A DNA stretch of 64,000 bases from Buddleja alternifolia (GCA_019426215.1 CM033403.1:36590754-36654753); one strand, 5' to 3'. Shown: positions 23,812 to 35,605, numbered from the stretch's first letter. The notes: generated by a model from the sequence alone, not told the origin. Made by a program: numbers and translations.

Positions 23812-24646
23812 TATATATATATGTGTGTATGTATTTTGTTAACAATAAAAATCATATTCCATAGATCATTATCAAAGGACTCGGTCCACCATAATTTGTC
23901 TGGGCCTATTATTAGAAGTTATATATATGTGTGTATGTATATAATCCAAATTATATTAATGTTTAAAAATTTATATTGGACCACGTTGTATTGTCCATAT
24001 ATCCCATGAGTTTTCTAAGGTAACAAATTGGTCATTTAATAGAAGTCATGGAATTTTTTATGATGAACCATTTTGTTATCTTAGCTCAAAACTTATTTAC
24101 GACAATATGGATATGATAGGGGGTGCAGTTCGTATTTATCTATACTTCTACACATGTGAGTCCATTTTATGGTCTTCATTTTTCTTCTTATAATGATTTT
24201 ATTAATAAATTGCATGTTTCGATATTTTGACCTACATCCACGTGTCAGTTCCCCAGAAATATTAATTTCTACATTTTATATTGTATGTTAATTTGGATTA
24301 CAATCATCATCGAGACTATTACATCCCACGACCATAATTTGTAGAGAAAATCTCTAATATATAAATATATATTACAATTAAATCACCCCAAATATTGAAT
24401 ATCGGACACATATTGCATTATCTTACAAGAATAACAAATAATGAGCTTTTGATTTTAAACAATTCCAATACATAGTATATTAAATCACCCCAAATAATGA
24501 ATATTAGATACATGTTGCTATTATACAATAACAACAAATAATTAGCTCCTCATTTTAAACAATTCCAATACATACTACCACAATTATTTATTTCCCTAGT
24601 CAATTAGTATAAATAGGTTCATATCATCATCTTTCTTTGTAATATT

Positions 24647-25368
24647 ATGTCACGGATGGAGACTCCAAGAATATTAATCACCATTATTTTCATGACATTC
24701 TTCCTAACATCAAGTTGTCACATATTTGCTGCAACAAGCCAGTTTATTGCATCAACTTGTAACAAAACTGCGTATCCAGATATTTGTAAAGTCATTTTCG
24801 GTGAATAAATCACAGTACCACTGTCAAGCAGCTTGTCCCCACAGCCATATTTAAAACAGAGGGCTTAATGCGAGATATTATCGTATATGAAATCCCAAAT
24901 TTAGCCAATGATCCTATTCTTTTGAAAGATTATGATTTTTGCATAAAACAATATAGTCAAGCCAATAATGTGGATATCCCAGGTGCAAAATCTAATTTAA
25001 AGTCCAATAATTATGCGAATGCAGCTTCTAGTATGGAAAATGTTGCTCAAGATGCACTCACCTGTAACAATGGCTTCAAAGGGTCAAATTTTTTAGTCGC
25101 TTCTAACCTACGTGCAGGGACGGAGCCAGGATTCAAAGTTCGGGGGGCGAATGTAAAAATTTGAGGAAACCTTAATATTTTTAGATTTGAGGGAGCGAAA
25201 TGTCAAAAATAAAAAATATAGGGCAAAATGTAAAAAAGTAAAATTTTGTAGGTAAATTTTTTTTCCCTCAAAATTGAGGGGGGACGGCCCCCCACTAGCC
25301 CCCGTCTCTGCCTACGTGTACGTGCGTTTGCATATGTAACAAGGGATCTAATTAAGATGCTGAAATAG
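24647..25368 (+). pseudogene. PMEI 2, broken by frameshift and MITE insertion
   Basis: It has the same ancestry as PMEI 1. The signal-peptide region and first Cys pair (STCNKTAYPDICKVIF) are intact. The frame then meets a TAA at about 24806-24808 because the acidic linker seen in sisters is shortened out of phase. Downstream the other frame resumes (STTVKQLV, DYDFCIKQYSQANNVDIPGA, DALTCNNGF). A 196-bp MITE then interrupts the last 20 codons, and the terminal IKMLK-stop lies beyond it. TATAAATA sits at 24608. It cannot encode a normal inhibitor. Confidence 0.88.
25115..25310. mobile_element. hAT-type MITE inserted in PMEI 2
   Basis: 196 bp. The ends are CAGGGACGG and the complement of CCGTCTCTG. 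There is a perfect 8-bp target duplication CCTACGTG (25107-25114, 25311-25318). The sister copy PMEI 3 has the uninterrupted AACCTACGTGCACGTCAG, which gives the empty site. A related stretch may survive at about 33350-33480. Confidence 0.92.
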
Positions 25369-26205
25369 TTGAGGTTGTAATTCTTTTGTTGTAAAATTTG
25401 TTCTTATTAAATAAATTGCGTTTCTCTATTTAACAGATAATCTTGTTGTCAACATCAAATTTTTTCTCAATGGAATATTACATACGTGGTCAAAGTGTAT
25501 ATATATCCATATATATTTTTTAAATAATTATTTAGTAGGAAAAATTAATTTCAACATTATTAACAATACAATAAGATTTTAATTTACCAACTATTATGAA
25601 AATAAATAATCACTCACGTTTTTTGGAGTTTGAACCCAAAATTCATAAGATTTGCCGTTCGAGCAATGTTTCCCACAACAAGCAAATTAAGCACACATGT
25701 GATATATTAGGTCATATCTTAAATTAAATATAGTCGAACTAAGATTATATAGAAATCAAATATTTTTTAAAATTAAATCGAGTCTAACAAAGTTCAAGTC
25801 ATTCTTATGTACTCAGTGGACTCAAAATTGGAAAATTAATCGCAATCATCCGCCTATATAAAGTCAATCATACACATAACATTTTAATTGTATGGAGATT
25901 TATAGTCCGTGGAGCTCATACTGAAATTGGTTTCAGAAATCAAACCCACTTAAATTGCATATATACTATCGTATACTCGTATTCCACGTACGAAAAAAAA
26001 GGATTAATATGCTTAAAAAATTGAAAATAGAGTCCTTACATACATACTATACGTACTCTTGTTTAATATAATTGTTTAATTCTGGGCCGTTTCTGAACTA
26101 AATAGGCCGAAATAATGTGGTCCACCACAATTCATTGAGAGTTTTTATTAAAAGTCGTATGTAATGTAATCTACCACTACATTATAGTAGTGAATATGAT
26201 TAAAG
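25369..26205. other. PMEI 2 3' flank within the array
   Basis: The stretch holds the conserved 3' flank and the GGTCATATCTTAAATTAAAT block shared with the other units. No gene was seen. Confidence 0.7.
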
Positions 26206-26655
26206 CAGTGTTCTGAAAATCGGATCGGACAACGAATCGAAAAAGTGATCGGGTCACGGGTCACTGGTTCAATCGTCGGGTCAACCGGGGTCGAACCGGT
26301 GACGTCATAATTATGCAATAAATAATAATTAATATACTATTAAATATATAAAATATGAAAAAAAATATGTATTTCCTATATATATATGAAAATATGAAAA
26401 AAAAATGCATTTCCTATATTTGGGGGGGTGGGGGGGGGGGGTCAATTTCAAATTTTTAGATATTAAAGGGGTCAATTTCAGATTTTTAGATTTTAAAAGG
26501 TTGAATTTCATTTATTTTCAGAACCGCCCGGTTTTATCGATTTTGACCGGTTCTGACCGGTTTTGAGCCCTGGACGGTTTTTTTACATAACCGGACTTGT
26601 TTGATGGCCGGTTGCGCTTTTAACCGGCCGGTCCGGTCCGATTTTCATAACATTG
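26206..26655. mobile_element. hAT-type MITE with CCGGTT arms
   Basis: 450 bp. The left end CAGTGTTCTGAAAATCGGAT and the right end (complement CAATGTTATGAAAATCGGAC) are inverted and the arms are rich in CCGGTT. The flanks are GATTAAAG (26198-26205) and GTTTAAAG (26656-26663). Sister units carry the single, uninterrupted GAATATGTTTAAAGGTTTA, so the insertion is precise and specific to this unit. Confidence 0.9.
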
Positions 26656-27368
26656 GTTTAAAGGTTTATAGTTGGCCTCTATTGTCCTCATTATAGAGGC
26701 CAATGAAATTGTGAAGACAAAATTATAAACAGATTCTCTCGCATACTGTACAATTATAAAAATTTCCTTTCACTTATTGATAATTAACAATACACCCTCT
26801 TAACGATTATATTTGTAAGGTTTACATGGGGGACTTTATGTAATTTCCTATAAGTGATGTGATTTTGATAATTACACAATAAGTAAGAGGGTCTTTTGTG
26901 TAGTTTTCAACAATTTTTAATGATGAACTCAATTTGTTACCTTGAAAATCTCAGAGGGTATATGCGATAATAAGGATAGTTCGATGATGCAGTTTGAGTT
27001 TAATCCTATTCGTACACCTATAAGTCTATTTCATGGTCATTTTATTTTAGTTTTTTTCTTCTCACTAATGACTTAATTAAGAAATTGTATGGTTCGATCT
27101 TTCAACCTACATCCACGTGTCAATTATTCAAAAGGTTTGACCTCTTATATAATATGTTATTTGGATTCCAATCATCATCGAACAATTACATCTCGTGACT
27201 ATAATTTCAAGAGAAAATCTCTCATATATAAATATAATTTACAATTAAAATACCTAAGTAATGAAAATCAGATACATATTACTGTTATCTTACAATAACA
27301 ACACAAAATTAGCTCTTGATTTTAAACAATTCCAATACATACTATAATTTATTTCCCTGGTCAAGTAG

Positions 27369-27376
27369 TATAAATA
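27369..27376 (+). promoter_or_regulatory. TATA box of PMEI 3, very close to the ATG
   Basis: TATAAATA lies only 36 bases before the first ATG. The same spacing (about 36-42) holds in the other array units (24608, about 29962, 31746). With usual plant spacing the leader would be only about 5-12 nt. Confidence 0.6.
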
Positions 27377-27404
27377 GGCTTGTACCATCATCTTTCTTTG
27401 TAAT

Positions 27405-27959
27405 ATGATGCCAATGATGGAGACTTCAAAAGTATTAATCGTCATTATTCTCATGACATCCACCATCAATCTAACACCAAGTAGTCACGTATTTGCTGCA
27501 AAAAACCCGTTTATTATATCAACTTGTGACAAAACGCAATTTCCATATTTTTGTAAGTTTATTTTCGATGATAAAGATAACAGCACCACTGTGAAGGAAC
27601 TTGTCCCCATAGCCCTATCCAGAACATATATCTTCATACGAGTTACTTTCCCATATAGTATCTTGAATGTGAAAAGGTCGACCAAAGATCCTATTCTATT
27701 GAAAGATTGCGATTTTTGCTTAATGCAATATAGTCAAGCCATTAATGTAGACATCCCAAGTGCAACATTTAGTTTAAAAGTTAATCATTATGGGAATGCA
27801 GCTGCTACTATGTATCGTGTTGGTCAAGATGCAATTACATGTGACAATGGCTTCAAAGGGATAAATAATTCTATACCCGTTGTTAACCTACGTGCTAATA
27901 ACCTACGTGCACGTCAGTTTGCGTATGTGACGGGGGACCTAATTAAAATGCTGAAATAG
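27405..27959 (+). CDS. PMEI 3, intact pectin methylesterase/invertase inhibitor-like protein
   Basis: Single exon, 184 aa, the only uninterrupted gene in the array. Four in-frame ATGs occur within the first 18 bases; sister copies suggest the one at 27408 (MPMMET) as ancestral. A signal peptide runs to about residue 30 (VLIVIILMTSTINLTPSS). PMEI Cys pattern: STCDKTQFPYFCKF, then KDCDFCLMQY with an extra Cys, then DAITCDNGF. The C-terminus NLRARQFAYVTGDLIKMLK matches PMEI 1. It is predicted to be secreted and to restrain a pectin methylesterase or invertase in the apoplast; the target is not readable from sequence. The near-duplicate NNLRANNLRAR shows a small in-frame tandem duplication shared with PMEI 4. 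Confidence 0.82.
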   Translation: MMPMMETSKVLIVIILMTSTINLTPSSHVFAAKNPFIISTCDKTQFPYFCKFIFDDKDNSTTVKELVPIALSRTYIFIRVTFPYSILNVKRSTKDPILLKDCDFCLMQYSQAINVDIPSATFSLKVNHYGNAAATMYRVGQDAITCDNGFKGINNSIPVVNLRANNLRARQFAYVTGDLIKMLK

Positions 27960-28328
27960 TTGAGGGTCTAGTTTGGAATTTTTTTTCTTGTTGGAAAAGT
28001 TGTTCTGAATAAATTGCATTTGTTCTATGTAATAGATAATTGTCAACATCGCAAGTTTTTTTCTTAGTGAAACATTACATATATGGTTACAATATATATA
28101 TATATATATATTGATATAGTTAGCAATTCTTTAGTATCAATAATTAATAGTAACAATTATTAACCATAACAAGCGAATAGTAACGTAACCAAATATTGTG
28201 TAAATAGATAAAGACTCACATTATTTGGAGTTTTATCTAAATAATCTCATGATATTTGTGGTTTGAACTTTGAACAATGTTTCATTGGTTGCAACAAGCA
28301 AATTAAGCACAAACCTAGTGTGTTTGGT

Positions 28329-29034
28329 TTGGAAAAATTGCAATTTTCGTCCCTTAAATTGGCCACATTTCAATTTTGGTCCCATTGGATAGGGATGTGT
28401 CACATTTAGTCTCATAAGTCAAATAAAATCTCAATGTTGGTCTCATGAGTAAGCTGTCGTCTAAAATTAAACGGAACAATGCGAGTGCATTGCACACTTC
28501 CTTTAAGAACAGTAACTGGAGGGAAAAATACATGTCTTGGATTGAAATGAGTAGGAAAATTGGCTTACAAAAGAGGGAAAATCTGATTTGAATAGCATAT
28601 CAACATTTTACAAAAAAATAACTGTCTAAAGCATAACATACAATAAAAAAAATATATATATGTAAAAGCCAGATAAAATCATCTCAGAAATTTGACTTTT
28701 CTCAAAAAACGACAGACAAACCCTAGAAATTTGGATCTATGAATAAATTATGTACTTCGCAAAATAATCACCATTTAAAGCCTCCAAATCTGATTTCCCC
28801 TCTTTTGTAAGCTAATTTTCCTACTCATTTCAGTCCAAGAGGTGTATATTTTTCTCTAGTCAACGAAAGTGTGCATGCACATGCGTTGTTCCGTTCAATT
28901 TTAGACGATAACTTGCCCATGAGACTAACATTGAGATTTTATTTGACTTATGAGACTAAATGTGGCATTTCCCAATCCAATGAGACCAAAATCGAAATGT
29001 GGGCAACTTACAGGACGAAAATTGCAATTTTCCC
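28329..29034. mobile_element. Mutator-type foldback MITE in the PMEI array
   Basis: 706 bp that is almost entirely an imperfect palindrome. The left arm TTGGAAAAATTGCAATTTTC mirrors the right end GAAAATTGCAATTTTCCC, and the pairing continues for about 250 bp each side around an AT-rich loop near 28620-28740. There is a perfect 9-bp target duplication GTGTTTGGT (28320-28328, 29035-29043). The unit at 30.8 kb has the uninterrupted CCTAGTGTGTTTGGTCATAT. There is no transposase. Confidence 0.92.
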
Positions 29035-30001
29035 GTGTTTGGTCATATCTCAAATTAAATAGAGTCAACAAAGAATATATAGAAATCAACTATGCTTTAA
29101 AGTAATTAATTGAGTCAAATTAAGTCTAATAGTCATTTTTAACTGCTTAGTGAACTCGGACTATTGTATTAATGACAGGTAGACCTATACACAAATAATT
29201 CTGGTTATACTGAAACTTTGAGTTTAGAAAATTTACAAAAATCACTCGTTTAGTAGGACGGGTTTGGTTATAGAAATCAACGAAGTCCACTTGAATTGCA
29301 TATTTAATATCATATTTCGCATAGGAAAAAAAACCTTAATGTGCTCAGAAGACTAATTGAAACAGAGTCCTTAGTTCTTACATACTACACCTATTGTAAA
29401 CAATGGATACGGTCCACCACAATTCATTGAGACTTGTTATTACTTGTTAGCGTCATATTATAATCCACATTATATTAGTGAATATGTTTAAAGGTTTATA
29501 TTAGACCGATTATAGAGTCCAATGGAATTTTCAATGATGAACCCAATTGGTAATCTTTAAAAGCTTAGAAGGTATATGCAATAATAAAAATAGTTCAATG
29601 ATTCCTTTTGTAGTTAACCCTACTTGTATACACATGAGTTTAAGTTTATGGTAATTTTTTATTTTTTTTTCTCTTCTTACTAATGATTTGATTAAGACAT
29701 TGTATGGTTCCATCTTTGTAAGTTCATTTTTTGCCCAAAAGGTTTGACTTGTTATACAATATGTTAGTTTTGATTAATTACAACCATCTCGTGACTATAA
29801 TCTATAGAGAAAATCTCTCATATATTAATATGGTGTACAATTAAATTACCAAGTAATGAAAATCATATGCATGTTGTTGTTATCTTACTATAACAACAAA
29901 TAAATAGCTCTTGATTTTAGACAATTCCAATACATATTATTATTTGTTTCCTGATCAAATAGTATAAATAAGCGTGTATCATCATCTTTCTTTGTAATAC
30001 T

Positions 30002-30541
30002 ATGCCAATGATGGAGACTCCAAAGTATTAGTCACCATTGTTCTCATGACTTTTTTCGTCAACCTGACATCAAATAGTTACATATTTGCTACAACAAACC
30101 CGTTTATTATATCAACTTGTGACAAAACGAAATTTCCAGAGTTTTGTAAGTTTATTTTCGATGAAGATAACAGTACCACTATTAAGGAGCTTATCTCCAC
30201 AACATACAAAACTGATACATTCATGCGAATTATTATCCCTTATAGAATCTCGAAAGTGAAAAGGACGACCAAAGATCATGTACTTTTGAAAGATTGCGAT
30301 ATGCATAAAGCAATATAGTCAAGCCACTAATATGGATATCCCAAACGCAAAATCTAGTTTAAAATCTAGTAATTAAGGAAATGCAGCTATTAGTATGTAT
30401 CATGTTGGTCAAGATGCAATTAGATGTGACAATGGCTTCTAAGAGATAAATTCTATACCCATTGAAAACCTACGTGCTGATAACCTACGTGCACGTCAGT
30501 TTGCACATATGACGAGGGACCTAATTAAAATGCTGAAATAG
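30002..30541 (+). pseudogene. PMEI 4, pseudogene with several lesions
   Basis: A one-base loss after ACTCCAAAG brings a TAG at codon 10. Further lesions are a loss of 2 bases at the DFC motif (GATATGCATAAAG instead of GATTTTTGCATAAAG) and two nonsense changes: TAT to TAA near 30374, and AAA to TAA after GGCTTC near 30440. The conserved first Cys pair (STCDKTKFPEFCKF) and the C-terminal end remain readable in pieces. The multiple lesions show it has been free of selection for some time. Confidence 0.9.
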
Positions 30542-31784
30542 TTGAGGGTGTATTTTGCGATATTTTTTGTGTTGGAAAAGATGTTCTTAATAAATTGCAT
30601 TTCTCTATGTAATAGATAATTTTGTGGTCAACATCGCAAGTTTTTTTCTCAGTGAAACAGTACATACATGGCTAATTTATATACATATATATATAAATTC
30701 TTTAGTGACAATTATTAACAAATAACAAGCAAATAGTAAATTAACCACTCACAATATTATTTGGAGTTTTAACCAAATAATCTCATAATATTTGTCGTTT
30801 GAGCAATGTTTCATTGGTTAAAACAAGCAAATTAAGCACAAACCTAGTGTGTTTGGTCATATCTTAAATTAAATAGAGTCAAACAAAGAATATATAGAAA
30901 TCAACTATGCGTTAAAAATTAAATTGAGTTAAACTAAGTCCAACAGTCATTCTTAGCCGCTTAATAGACTCGGACCATTGGATTAATATACACAAACAAT
31001 TCTAATTATACAGAGACTTTGAGTTTCGAAAATTTACAAGAATCACTCGTTTAATAGGACGGGTTTGGTTATAGAAATCAACGAAGCCCACTTGAATTGC
31101 ATATTTAATAGCATATTCCAAGTAGGAAAAAAAATTATGTGCTCAGAAGAATATCTAAAATAGTGTCCTTACATACTACACCTATCGTAAATAATGAACG
31201 CGGTCCACCACAATTCATTGAGACTTGTTATTACTTATTGTAAGTCATATATATAATCCAAATTATATTAGTGGATATGTTTAAAGGTTTTATATTGGAC
31301 CGCATTATAGAGGCCAATGGAATTTTAAATGATGAACCCAATTGGTAATCTTTAAATGCTTAGAGGGTATGCGATGATAAGAATAGTTCAATGAAGCCTT
31401 TTGTATTTAACCCTACTTGTTTACACGAGTTTAGGTTTATGGTCATTTAATTTTTATTTTTCTCTTCTTAATAATTATTTAATGAAGAAATTGTATGGTT
31501 CCATCTTTGTAAGTTCATTTTTTGCCTTAAAGGTTTGACTTCTTATACAATATGTTAATTTGGATTAATTACAATCATCTCGTGATTATAATCTGTAGAG
31601 AATATCTCTCATATATAAATACAATTTACAGTTAATTACCTAAGTAACATGTTGCAGTTATCTTACAATAACAACAAATAATTAATTAGCTCTTGATTTT
31701 AAACAATTCCAATACATATCATTATTTATTTCCCTGTTCAAGTAGTATAAAAAGGCTTGCACCACCATCTTTTTTCGTAATACT

Positions 31785-32275
31785 ATGCCAAAGATGGAGA
31801 GTCCAAAAGTATTAATCACCATTGTTCTCATGACTTTTTTGTTCAACCTACCATCAAGTAGTCACATATTTGCTGCAACAAACTCGTTTATTATATCAAC
31901 TTGTGACAAAACACAGTTCCCAAATATTTGTAAGTTTATTTTTGATGATGAAGATAATAGTACCACTGTCGATGAGCTCGTCTCCACAGCCTTACCCAAA
32001 GCAGAGATCTTCATACAAATTATCATCCCTTATAGAATTTTGAAAGTGAAAAAGTCGACCAAAGATTCTATTCTATTGAAAGATAGCAATTTTTACATAA
32101 AGCAATATAGTTAAGCCACTAATGTGGATATCCCAAGTGCAAAATCTAGTTTAAAATCTAATAATTATGGAAAAGCAGCTACTAGTAAGGGATAAATAAA
32201 TCTATACCCGTTGATAACCTACGTGCACGTCAGTTTGCGTATGTGACGGGGGACATAATTAAGATGCTGAAATAG
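31785..32275 (+). pseudogene. PMEI 5, truncated pseudogene lacking key cysteines
   Basis: The first 109 codons are open and include a signal peptide and STCDKTQFPNICKF. CAA has become TAA after the KQYS motif (32112-32114). The DCDFC motif has become DSNFY, so its cysteines are lost. About 50 bases encoding the MYHVGQDAITCDNGF part, with the last Cys, are deleted (junction ACTAGT/AAGGGATAAAT near 32185). The truncated product could be made but could not form the second disulphide. Confidence 0.88.
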
Positions 32276-32420
32276 TCGAGGGTCTAGTTTGCAAGTTTTT
32301 TTCTTGTTGGAAAAGTTGTTATTAATAAATTGCATTTTTATGTAATAGATAAATGTGGTCAAACATCAGCAAGTTTTTTACTTAGTGAAACATACATACA
32401 TGGTTAATTTATATATATAT

Positions 32421-33220
32421 TGTTGGAAAAAAGGGTAAGTGAAAAGTGTGTTTGAACACTTTTGCACACGAAATTCGAACACTATAAGTATCGGAGATAC
32501 TAAATATTATTGGATAATATTATTCTACTCCGGAAGTAGATAAATTTAGCATTTCGAATTTCTCGATTCGGAGTTGAAACGAATGAAAAATTAAGTGCTA
32601 AAGAATTATCTTTTTGGGCCAAATTTGAATTAATTTAATTAATTAATTTGGGCTCAGTTATTTATTTTCGTTTGAGCCAAAGTTAAATTAATTTAAGTAA
32701 TTAATTTGGGTCCAACATTTCTTCCAACAGAAAATCTGAGATATAAAAAAAAAACTGAAACTGAAAAACGAAGGCCACGTTTTTTACTTTTTTTTTTCTT
32801 TCTGTAAATTTGATTTTAATTTTGAATTTAAACAGACAAAACGTGGGATTTAAAAGGCTGAAACATTTGCTGTTACAATTTAAAATTAAATCAGACTTAA
32901 TGGCAGTTAATTTTATGTCTGATTTTTTCGCCTATAAAAGGCTCTCCCAGCTTAATAGAAAGAACACACCGAAAAAGAAATAACATTCTTGCATTCTCCT
33001 TCTTCTCTGAGAGTTCTTGAGCATTTTCAGTTCGTGGGGTTTTGTTCTTGAAGTGGTTCAATAATAAAATGTAATCGTTGTATCTTGGGAAGTTAGTTGC
33101 ATGAACCCGTACCACCCTAGACGGGGCAATATAGCTTTAAGGATAGAGAGTCCAACTCTCGCCTTGATTGTTCTTCGCATTTTTCCCAGAATTTTTCTTT
33201 TAAGTGCAGATTTTGCAACA
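32421..33220 (+). mobile_element. Probable solo LTR
   Basis: 800 bp starting TGTTGG and ending CAACA, set in a TA tract so that a TATAT duplication is possible but not provable. Inside is a promoter-like CCTATAAAAGGCTC (32931), a leader rich in TTCTT, and AATAAAATG at 33062 as a polyadenylation signal. This order (U3, TATA, R, U5) fits an LTR. No gag, pol or primer-binding site follows, hence solo. The family (Copia or Gypsy) is not resolved. Confidence 0.6.
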
Positions 33221-33230
33221 TATATATATA

Positions 33231-33268
<38 letters not shown>

Positions 33269-33503
33269 CCATAAATTTTTAGGATATCCTCCATGATTTC
33301 ATCAATGAAATCTCTAGGCCTGCAAAAGGAAAAAGAGTAATTAGAAGGTAGCATGGACGGAGCTAAAATTTTGGTTCGAGAGGGGCGGTGGAGCAAATGC
33401 AAAAAAAGTGGGGGAAACTTGAATTTTTTAGTTTTTTTTTTTTTGGTGGGGGTGGGGGGCAAACTCCACTCATTTCCACCCTAACTACTACAAGCTAAAT
33501 AAA
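33221..33503. repeat. TA microsatellite and MITE relic
   Basis: TA repeats run to about 33262. From about 33350, GCATGGACGGAGCTAAAATT and a later GGGGTGGGGGG stretch resemble the CAGGGACGGAGCCAGGATT MITE at 25115, but both ends are worn. Confidence 0.45.
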
Positions 33504-34387
33504 GGAAAAATTAGAATTTGGTCCTATATATTAGGGAGGAGGGTTTGGGATAATATCTTTTCCAACTTGCAATTAAGTCCTTTTAACTTTTAATTTTGTG
33601 GCAATTTCAGTCCTCCGGGCCGAATTTTTTTTTATAATTGGGAATTTTTTGAATTTTGGAGGGAAAATGGAGCTTTAAATAATTTTAGGGGGAAAATTGG
33701 GGTTTTTGCTAATAATATCCTTATATATATAGTTATATAAACACACAACACTCACTAACAACAACAATATTCAAATAATAATATACAATCATTAATGATT
33801 AAACTTAGCAATTTTTTTAATTTTTCATACTTATTTATCTATTTTTGTTTATTATTTAATTAAGACCCATAATTTCAAAGTATCTTAAAATAATATAAAT
33901 TGATACAAACTTTAGAAAAATTATAAAGTACTCCCCGTCTCCATAACATATCGAGTAGTCCTCTTAGATAAATTGATACAACTTGTTAAAGTATGAAAAA
34001 TAAATATAATTTAGTTTTAAACATTATTTAGTGATTGTTTATTATTATATTTTTTATTTTCTATGTGTGTATGTAAATATATTTTAGTATACTTGTATTT
34101 TAGCAAGTTTATTTTTATATTTGTGCATCTCAAATGGGTGCACAATAATTATTTTCCCCCAAAAATAGCAAAAGCTCAATTTTTCCCTCTAAAATTCAAA
34201 GAATCCTCTAATCGGATGCAAAATCCCCAAATTTTTAGATTTTTCGACCCGGAGGACCAAAATTGCCACTTCGAGGACTGAAATTGCCACAAAATTAGAA
34301 GATAAAAGACTTAATTGCAAGTTGAAAAAAATATTGTCCCAAAGTTGTCACCCCCCCTAATATATAGGACCAAAAATGCAATTTCCC
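33504..34387. mobile_element. Second Mutator-type foldback element
   Basis: Long imperfect inverted arms. The left arm (33504 onward) contains GGTCCTATATATTAGGG and AACTTGCAATTAAGTC, and the complement of the right arm (to 34387) contains the same strings in the same order. Both arms also carry TTGTGGCAATTTCAGTCCTC. The core is AT-rich with TATATA and no coding frame. I could not find a clean target duplication. Confidence 0.75.
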
Positions 34388-34800
34388 GTGAAGTAAAATA
34401 AACACAAATATTAGTATGTTTGGTCATATCTTAAATTAATTAGAGTCAGAGTAAGATTATATACGTCAAATGATTATATATGTCAAATGATTTTAAAGTA
34501 AAGTTAATCATTCTGAAGTGCTCAATGGGACTCGGAGTCTTGAGTTAATCCATGTTGTCCATGTAATGCTAGCATTTATAAGTTTATTATATACGAATGA
34601 TTTTAATTATATTAAAAATTTAAGCCTACAGCTTCCACGAATCACTCGTTTCATAGGTTGAGATTAGTTTTAGAAATCAAACCCACTTGAGTTGTATATA
34701 TGATATCACATTCCACGTAGGGGGCCAAAAAATTGATGTGCTTAGAAAACTAATTAATATAGAGTTTCTTACATATGATATCCATCGTAAAGGATTAGGA

Positions 34801-35605
34801 GTTGGAATAGGAGTTAAAACTTAAAAATCACAATTAAGGAAAGTAATTTTCAACTAAGATTGGGCTTTAAATGTATCGAGCCGAGCCGAACAATATGTTG
34901 TTCAGCTTGATTGAATTATTATCGAGCTTGAGAATTTGCGTTTAAGCTTGATTTAATTATTAATCGAGTCAAGCTCGAGCAATTTGGTTCTTTTTTACAT
35001 ATTTTATTATTTTTAACTAATTGACCCGAGATTTAACACTTACAGTACATACAAAAAGTTCAAACTTAGTTTGATATGTTCATGAACTGAGCTCAACTGA
35101 ACTTTTAGCGATCAATTTCGAGTTGAGTATTGAGTAGTTTGACTCGTCTTTCAGCCCCGCTCTATAGTTATCTAGCTTAAATGTGGGCCGTTCGTGAACT
35201 AAATAGGCCTATAAAATGGTCTAAAACCCGAATCACAGCCCATCAACAACAAACACCTTATTTAATCTAATTCTTTAAATCTGGGCCATTCATGAAGTAA
35301 ATAGGCCCAAAACATTGGGCCAAAACCCAAATCAAAGCCCATTAACAATAAATACTACCGCCAAGCTCACAGTTTCAAAATAGGCTGATTTATCGGGTTT
35401 GGGTATCCAGAATTAAAAATAGATCCCACTATTAAAATCTTGAACACCCTTTTCTCTCTACAGCAATTTTATCAAACACCTGAGCTTCAATTACTCTAGC
35501 TGCAGATAGATACATACGATATATATATATAGATAGATAGATGTATACGTATCATTTCCATAGTCCAAATCTTTGCTCATTCAATTTGAAGATTTTCAGC
35601 TGTTT
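34801..35605. other. Spacer before the poly(A) polymerase, with GAGCTC-type relic
   Basis: At about 34870-35150 degraded ATCGAGCCGAGCC and TCAAGCTCGAGC motifs recall the GAGCTC-rich hAT MITEs. A duplicated stretch (TAAATCTGGGCC or related, AACTAAATAGGCC, about 35180 and 35278) follows. The last 150 bases are the likely promoter and leader, with a TATATAGATAGA tract at 35522. Confidence 0.5.

Larger units (their letters stand above)
23883..34800 (+). repeat. Tandem array of four PMEI gene units
   Basis: Head-to-tail units begin near GGTCCACCA at 23883, 26119, 29411 and 31202. Each unit holds, in order, a region like TTATATTGGACC, an upstream block (CTCTTGATTTTAAACAATTCC), a TATA box, the PMEI gene, a conserved 3' flank and the motif TTTGGTCATATCTTAAATTA (seen last at about 34418). 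Once the inserted elements are subtracted the units are roughly 1.6-2.1 kb. Spacers longer than 300 bp in the array contain only these shared flanks, the elements listed separately, and TA-rich tracts. Only the second unit's gene is intact. Confidence 0.88.

Noticed and set aside
33058..33462. Minus-strand frame of 134 codons
   Set aside because: Crosses the LTR end, a TA microsatellite and a MITE relic; composition is low complexity.
23883..34800. CRISPR-like or satellite array
   Set aside because: Units are kilobase-sized gene duplications with unrelated insertions, in a plant nuclear genome; no short regularly spaced repeats.
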